Under the pieces are notes generated by a model. It saw only the letters and a list, made by a program, of their open reading frames with translations, made no database searches and was not told the DNA's origin. The translations under genes were made by a program, and so were the position numbers. Source: Dysidea avara (taxonomy: Eukaryota; Porifera; Demospongiae; Dictyoceratida; Dysideidae). Taken from it: a stretch of 64,000 nucleotides of DNA. Position 1 is the first letter of the stretch. Every line of letters begins with the position of its first letter. The stretch spans positions 49,525,363 to 49,589,362 of the forward strand of contig NC_089275.1 of the NCBI RefSeq assembly GCF_963678975.1, read 5' to 3'. Positions 59,001 through 64,000 of this stretch are shown in pieces.

Positions 59001-60929
59001 CACACACACACACATCTTTTGAACACTATATCAGATCTCATTATACCACATCTTATATGTGACAGGCTGAGCAAAAACTGGTTGCATTCCTCAGATTCCA
59101 TTTTTTGTTATCAAACAAACTGCATATTTAATCAATCACAACTGAAACAAATTAGGGGCTTGGCTTGATCTGTTCACCATGAACTGGCTAATCATTATTA
59201 AGGTATAGTGTGTTCCCTGTACGTCTCCATCTGGTTTTTGCTCAATAGGTCACATATAGTAAGTGTTAAATACTCCCTCACCTCTCCACCATGCCTGGCA
59301 TCACCATCTTGGTCATCTAAGATTAAAATGAATACATCCAATCAAGGCACAGATGCTGAGCCACACCCACCATCACAGTTGAAGACATATTGACATTGAT
59401 TAGTTGCCACAACCTCTCCTCAGACACGCTGAGGAAGTAGTCAGGGTGTTCCAGACTGACGCCGACATTGTTGATCAGAATTCCAATCTCCGTTCCTGAC
59501 AGCTGTGAATTAATTCCATCATAGATGTCAGTTCTGCTGAAGTCGGCAATTACTATCCTCACTGCTACATTGGACTGGTCCACTGTAACCATGGAAATGG
59601 GATATGATTATCAGCATAAACACACATATACAAAGCCTTTGGCAGCCATATAAATGACTCCTGTATACTACTCAGGTACTAAGAGTCAGCACAGGCAAAT
59701 TCTCCAGTACTCCACAGGAGGTAGTACCATGTCTCACAGGTGAAGGTGACCAAAGTCTCAATCAGTCCTTCACCCACTATGGATAGTTTGCATCCCAGGT
59801 ACCCAATAAAATAGCAGACACGCACACATACACACAAACACACATAGACACCACACTCACAAATTTCCTTCTCTACTGCTCTCAATTTCTCAACTGACCT
59901 GGCCACCAACACAACATTAACTCCACGTTTTGCGAGCTAAAAAAACATTTGCAGTAAATGTAACAGAATTTAGAATGCAAGTACCACACGATATAAAATT
60001 TTGGCAGGAGAAAAGTTTGGTGAAATGATTTGAATTTGGCAAAATAGTCTTGTCCAATTTTTAGCCAACTAAATAGAGAGAATGCAGTATGACACAAACA
60101 TTCGCCAAAATATTATCTGCCAAATTCTATCTCCAGTTGAATTGCCAAATTTTTATCTCGCTATAATTTTGTATCACACAGTATGTTATTTAAGCCATAC
60201 ACATAGTTTGTACAAACTTTTCTTTCTTCAAGCTTTAAGGTATGGAAACTAATAATATTTCCAATCTGAGCCATCTCTGGAGACATTCAAGTATCACGTT
60301 GCAAACTTAGTGACCCTTAGTATCTGGAGACTGCTATGAAATGATCATGATAGCTAAATTAGACAGAGTTCAATGCTAATTATAAGACTCTTTTTCCCTT
60401 AACAGGCTTTAATTCCAAGACACTTCCTGACAAAAAGCAGTCGGGTCACGTGAGACACTGTGCATACAATTTGCTGGGGTTGGTACCATGTGCAAGAACC
60501 ATCATTAATGATGAAAATATGTGCAAGCAACAAAAAATATGTATAAGCATGTGAGTCCTCAGACAGCAGGTGGTCACAAGGAACCACTGTGCGTATGGCA
60601 AGGAAAGAAATAAGAAACGAAGTATACAAAAATAAACCACTTTACTCACTTGTATGGCATATTCCTTTCCAATGCCATCAGAAGCGCCAGTCACAACTAC
60701 ATTAATAAGCGCATCATCAGGTAATATTGGCGGCTATTATGTACTCACCAGCCCAGCCATAGGATTTGAGGTCAACTTTGAATAGTCCAGCGAGGAAGAA
60801 CGCTTTAGTACCACTCCATAATGATAGTAATAACCATACCATCAACCTCAACAAATACAACACTCCCACTAACAAGATGATGTTCCTTGTGATGGGACAT
60901 TCTGCGAAGTGTTGCCACAGCCACTCCAT
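55842..60929 (-). CDS. HSD17B12-like: KAR-4: very-long-chain 3-oxoacyl-CoA reductase / 17-beta-HSD12-like
   Basis: Nine exons: 60749-60929, 60650-60696, 59861-59936, 59371-59582, 59282-59316, 58009-58090, 57889-57954, 57689-57838 and 55842-55949; 318 residues. It starts MEWLWQHFAECPITRNIILL; in-frame Met codons further upstream lie in GC-rich leader and are less likely. The membrane segment covers residues 15-50. TGASDGIG is at 63-70, NNVGVSLEHP from 139, VSSASALNPSP, Tyr207 and Lys211 (YAATK). Joining exon 1 to 2 gives WAVVTGASDGIG, the same join as in vertebrate HSD17B12 (WAVVTGSTDGIG). The C terminus RKQKKQ has Lys at -3 and -5 (KxKxx ER retrieval). It is the most compact gene (5.1 kb). 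Exon 1 lacks one codon of the VVDLKSYG stretch (KVDLKSYG). Probably functional. Confidence 0.93.
57129..57266 (+). repeat. Tandem array of the dispersed motif, 28-bp unit
   Basis: Four identical 28-bp units (GATCAAGATTCTTTAATAGA followed by GCAGTCAA) and then one near-canonical motif at 57241-57266. The four share TTCTTTAATAGAG in place of TACTCTAATAGAG, so one mutated copy was amplified. KAR-4 intron 8. Confidence 0.95.
58490..58952 (-). mobile_element. tRNA-derived SINE, near full length
   Basis: On the minus strand the head has TAGCCAAGTGGCTAAAG (A-box type, 58933-58949) and CAGGTTTGATGCG (B-box type, about 58902). A body of about 380 bp follows, including TTGCTCCAGTGTACCCAGCT, CTGTGGTTTACTAGC and ATGGCAGCCGTAGGCTTTGC, ending at a (TG)n run (58495-58510). 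(AC)n also abuts the head. The 93-codon frame across it is a by-product. KAR-4 intron 5. Confidence 0.7.
58950..59013. repeat. (AC)n microsatellite
   Basis: About 30 AC units with one CT interruption, at the 5' side of the SINE. Confidence 0.95.
59630..59850 (-). mobile_element. SINE body fragment
   Basis: On the minus strand it shares GGGTACCTGG, CTCCTGTGG, TACCTGAGTAGTATACAGGA and ATGGCTGCCAAAGGCTTTG-like text with the body of 58490-58952, without the tRNA head. KAR-4 intron 3. Confidence 0.55.
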
Positions 60930-61262
60930 CCTTGATCCTCCCAGATTACTCACGTGTGACCTCGACCTTTTCACTTTATACGCAATTTGTAGTCTGGCGC
61001 CGCCCGCCTCAGCTCTCCCACTGTGCAAGAAACGTGTCTATGATAGACTGGTTATAGGTTTGCAAGTGTACTTATACGTCCTGCATCAATCTATAATCGA
61101 ACGGGGGGCCGTGCCAGACTACATGGACTCCTGGGTTGAAGGGGTGTGGCTACAGCAACGGTGCAGCCTACACATTGCAAGCAAACTCCTAATGAAAGTG
61201 AAAGTCTTGGTTAACGCAGAGAATACAAAGAGTTGTTGTAAATGGATCATGTGGCTACATGG

Positions 61263-61943
61263 CATAGGCGGATCTAGGAGACACTGTCAGGGGGGGCCAA
61301 GGGGGGGCAAGAAGTTTTAGTGCACAACAGTGTTTATTCTACTATGAGCTACGGGGAAATTCTAGAACACAAGTTATATTCATTTGCATAACCTTATTCA
61401 GCATATAGCTGGATGAACGATGGACATACAGTTTGTAAAACTGTAGTTGGAGAAAATTTTAAAAATCAGACCTCCCAGGTTTGAATTTCAGAGCATTTTT
61501 GATAATGCTTAGCTTAAAAAGTGTATGATTTGCAATGCGTACAAAGATTGGTTAGCCTATCTGAGATAACTTGTTTGATGGTAAAGTGTATACCTAAGGA
61601 GTAGCTAACATTGTTACGATTTGTAAAATTTGTAAATTGATGACATCAGAATTGCGACTATTCTATTAGAGTAGTGACTGCTCTATTAGAGTATCTCGAT
61701 CCTTGCACAAAATTCAAATTTATTTGCCTCACTTTCTTTACGGTGTACAGTTTAACTATAAATGTTAGGCACATTTATAAGCGTTGTCTTCTATTTGCCA
61801 ATTGGCTTTCTATACTTCTAAATGCAGTGTGAATGCATGATTCTAGTTTCTGGTATACATATGGTACTGTAGGTCCAAGGGGGGCCAGAGAAGGGCCAGG
61901 GGGGGCACAGCACCCCTTGGCCCCCCCCTCAGATCCGCCTATG
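61263..61943. mobile_element. 681-bp hAT-like MITE inserted in the LINE
   Basis: The ends CATAGGCGGATCTAGGAG and CTCAGATCCGCCTATG are flanked by a perfect 8-bp duplication, CTACATGG (61255-61262 and 61944-61951). G runs lie inside the left end and C runs inside the right. The dispersed motif is at 61676-61701 with a half-copy at 61656. It is a relative of the 850-bp family by ends and layout. Confidence 0.9.
61676..61701 (-). repeat. Dispersed 26-bp motif
   Basis: A perfect copy near the centre of the 681-bp element, with the partner TTCTATTAGAGTAGT directly upstream. Confidence 0.9.
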
Positions 61944-63135
61944 CTACATGGTTATCAGTAAAATCAGGAGTACCTCATGGGACAGTCTTGGGACCACTTT
62001 TATTTCTTGTATATATCAACGATATTGTAAAAGGTTTTATCTTCAAGTTTAAGACTGTTTGTTGATGATTGTCTATTGTATCATGTGATCTCATGTGAAG
62101 AGGACATTGCTGAACTCCAACGTGATCTTAATACCATGTTAAAATGGTCACAATTGTGGCAAATGAAATTTAATTAATGTTTCAAAATGTTTTAATGTTT
62201 TATTATTACCTTGAAGTGTTACAGGATACGGAATCCATTACTAACAGACTATTTCATCAACACCCAAAAACTACAAAGTGTCAAGAAGCATCCATATCTG
62301 GGTATAGTATTTGACCAAACAATGTCTTTCATTCCTCATATTGACAGCATCACATCCAAAGCAACTAGAACTTTGAATTTTGTTAAACGGAACTTGTGTA
62401 ATTGCTCCCAGCAAACTAAATCTAGAGCCTACACTAGCCTCATCACAGTCATCAGACCAACACTTGAATATGCTAGTTCTGTGTGGGATCCCACCATAAC
62501 AATCACATTGCCTCTATAGAAAAATTCAAAGGAGAGCTCTTAGATGGATATTTAATGACTATAATTTCAGTCACAGTGTTACCAACATGCTACAAAGTCT
62601 CAATTGGCCTACATTACAACACCGTTGTAAAAGGATGCGTCTTACCTTGCTGTACAAATCTATTAATGGCCTTTTAGCTTTAAAAATTCCCAATTATTTC
62701 ACTACGATTTCCACAAATTCAAGAATTCATCATCATCAACCCTACTATTTTACACATATCAGAACAGATGCCTACATGAACAGTTTCTTCCCCTAGAACA
62801 ATAAGAGAATGGAATGATCTCCCTCAACATGTTATTGATTTTAATTCACTAGATTTATTTCAGGAACAATTAGATATTTATCTTAATACTGCTTTATTGT
62901 AATTATTGATTTTTTTTTTGTAATTGTTTGGGAGAGACCTTGTCCCCTGGGCACAATCAGCTGGTGCTGTCTGCCCAGTATAATAATAATAATTACACAT
63001 GCTAATTATAAATCCAATGCACTGCATAATCAAGGCAATTTAGTAGAATTCTCACTTCTCTGAATGCCATGGCAACGTAGTGGACACTGCAGTATAGATA
63101 TTCTAATCAAGCATCAACACTACACATGTTAACTG

Positions 63136-63430
63136 TATAAAAGGACTCACAGAGGCTACACTGTTCAGAAAATGGTGTGTATAACATTTAATGCAGCTCA
63201 TATTTACACTATTATCTATCTCCACTTCTAGAAGAATATTTTTGGCTAAGGACTGCTCTGAATGAACTCTTGAATGTTGACACTTAATTATATATATATA
63301 TTGTAACTTTATTCCTTTTCACACCACTCTTGGGGCATAGCCCCGTGAGTGGCAGTGTGTGTCCGAGGACTCACCTCACATTATTGTTAAGTTGTTGTAA
63401 CATTTTCATCAATAAAATGCAATGAATTCA
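63136..63430 (+). other. Possible short transcription unit
   Basis: TATAAAAGG at 63136-63144 is a good TATA box. About 270 bp downstream AATAAA (63412-63417) could be a poly(A) signal. Between them is a possible intron (ATG then GTGTGT at about 63174; acceptor CCACTTCTAG near 63231), but only tiny frames result. A hairpin, CCACTC..GGGGC-ATA-GCCCC..GAGTGG, lies at 63332-63360. It could be a non-coding RNA gene or a chance arrangement. Confidence 0.3.
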
Positions 63431-63805
63431 TGGAATAACCTTTAAACATGTAATCAATTTATTCAAGTCATATAATCTACTAGTTGTCTGGGTTGAGTTT
63501 CTGGTTGTTTCACAAGTTTTCAGCCATTAAGTTAACTGTATGAATAACATTGAAATATGATCAAGGAGTCATATGCCTATACATACACACAAAATATGAC
63601 AGACCCTGCTAGGAGTTCAATAGGTGAATGCAGGAGGCATTTATAAGTTCCTGGCAATAGAAATTGTGATAAACCACAAAATAATCCAGCCCTTTCCAAA
63701 ATGTCAAGTGGTACATACGTGTATCACTGATTAATTTTGTATCTATAGCTACACCCTATATGATTATATTCTCTGGTTAAAACCTTTAATACAAAAATGA
63801 TAAAT

Positions 63806-64000
63806 TTATGTCTTCTGTCTTTTGCGTATTGATCGTTTTCTAGTGTTGTCAAGGATACGGAATGTCACTAGCTGAAAGAACCACTCTGGAAACCTCACCA
63901 TCAAAAATGTCTGCAACAAACAAATGATCACTTGTTACTATTCCAATTAACACACACCTGGATAGCATGGGCTAGTGTTCCATAGGTGATCTCCTGGATA
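63806..64000 (-). CDS. HSD17B12-like: KAR-5 (partial): 3' end of a fifth KAR gene
   Basis: The end of exon 8 (63958-64000, IQEITYGTLAHAIQ) and the complete last exon (63806-63910, 34 residues and TAA) are present; the rest is outside the window. The 47-nt intron between them is GT-AG. TYGTLAHAIQ matches TFGTLSHALQ of the other copies. The last exon (TFLMVRFPEWFFQLVTFRIL, then DNTRKRSIRKRQKT) is closest to KAR-1 (RLPEWF, IRKRSIYKR), unlike KAR-2/3/4, which have LPDWLI. An ATTAAA poly(A)-type signal lies 17 nt past the stop on the minus strand. Confidence 0.85.

Larger units (their letters stand above)
61200..62995 (+). pseudogene. 5'-truncated LINE (CR1/L2/Jockey-like), split by a DNA transposon
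   Basis: Frames give TQRIQRVVVNG before the insert and SVKSGVPHGTVLGPLLF and LVYINDI after it, with post-catalytic text IPHIDSITSKATRTLNFVKR and RPTLEYASSVWDP near 62330-62490, then WPTLQHRCKRMRL and EWNDLPQHVIDFNSLDLFQE. This is the canonical order from reverse-transcriptase block 4 to the C terminus. The tail is ATAATAATAATAATT (62981-62995). Several frameshifts separate the blocks, including near the expected second catalytic Asp pair around 62060. The tail type matches the LINE at 14557-15302, but the 3' sequence differs. Confidence 0.8.

Noticed and set aside
60766-61320. Plus-strand open frame of 184 codons
   Set aside because: It lies antisense to KAR-4 exon 1 and its leader and then runs into a transposon; no homology.

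Overview
The window is animal-type nuclear DNA: AT-rich by eye, with genes split by GT-AG introns, many of only 44-66 nt, and packed with non-autonomous DNA transposons, LINE and SINE remnants and minisatellites. Very short introns beside a very high MITE load suggest a sponge or another early-branching marine invertebrate. That is an inference; no marker gene fixes the taxon.

The main genic content is a head-to-tail minus-strand array of 17-beta-hydroxysteroid dehydrogenase 12 / very-long-chain 3-oxoacyl-CoA reductase (KAR) genes. Four copies are complete: KAR-1 (25109-32228), KAR-2 (35006-45917), KAR-3 (47402-54626) and KAR-4 (55842-60929). The 3' end of a fifth lies at the right edge (63806-64000), and a scrap of exon 1 from a lost copy lies at 24352-24381. 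All four complete genes have the same nine exons with the same phases and give open proteins of 336, 316, 319 and 318 residues. They keep the short-chain dehydrogenase motifs TGASDGIG, NNVG and YxxxK. Introns 1, 4, 6 and 7 stay at about 46-66 nt in every copy. Introns 2, 3, 5 and 8 range from 44 nt to 3.6 kb and hold nearly all the transposons. The proteins would serve the third step (first reduction) of fatty-acid elongation at the ER membrane, and possibly steroid or other lipid ketoreduction. KAR-2, -3 and -4 are close to each other; KAR-1 and the partial KAR-5 form a more divergent pair by their C termini.

The left 15 kb is repeat territory. Positions 1-7190 are most of a giant foldback element: a 31-bp tandem array, an inverted-repeat arm, a spacer, the opposite arm, an inverted 31-bp array and an 800-bp end module. 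Positions 10092-14556 are a one-sided copy of the same element, and it lies inside a LINE whose two halves can be recognised on either side (9630-10091 and 14557-15302). At 17745-18543 there is a three-exon plus-strand gene for a small secreted protein of 145 residues with a TATA box.

A short sequence with core ACTCTAATAGAGCAGTC occurs at more than twenty places. It sits inside several unrelated transposon families, at the joint between end module and array of the giant element, as an inverted pair, and as a tandem array. It is the most unusual signal in the window.

The right end (61200-63000) is a 5'-truncated LINE split by a 681-bp hAT-like element with a perfect 8-bp target duplication, followed by a possible short transcription unit (63136-63430). 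No rRNA, CRISPR array, operon or LTR element was recognised.
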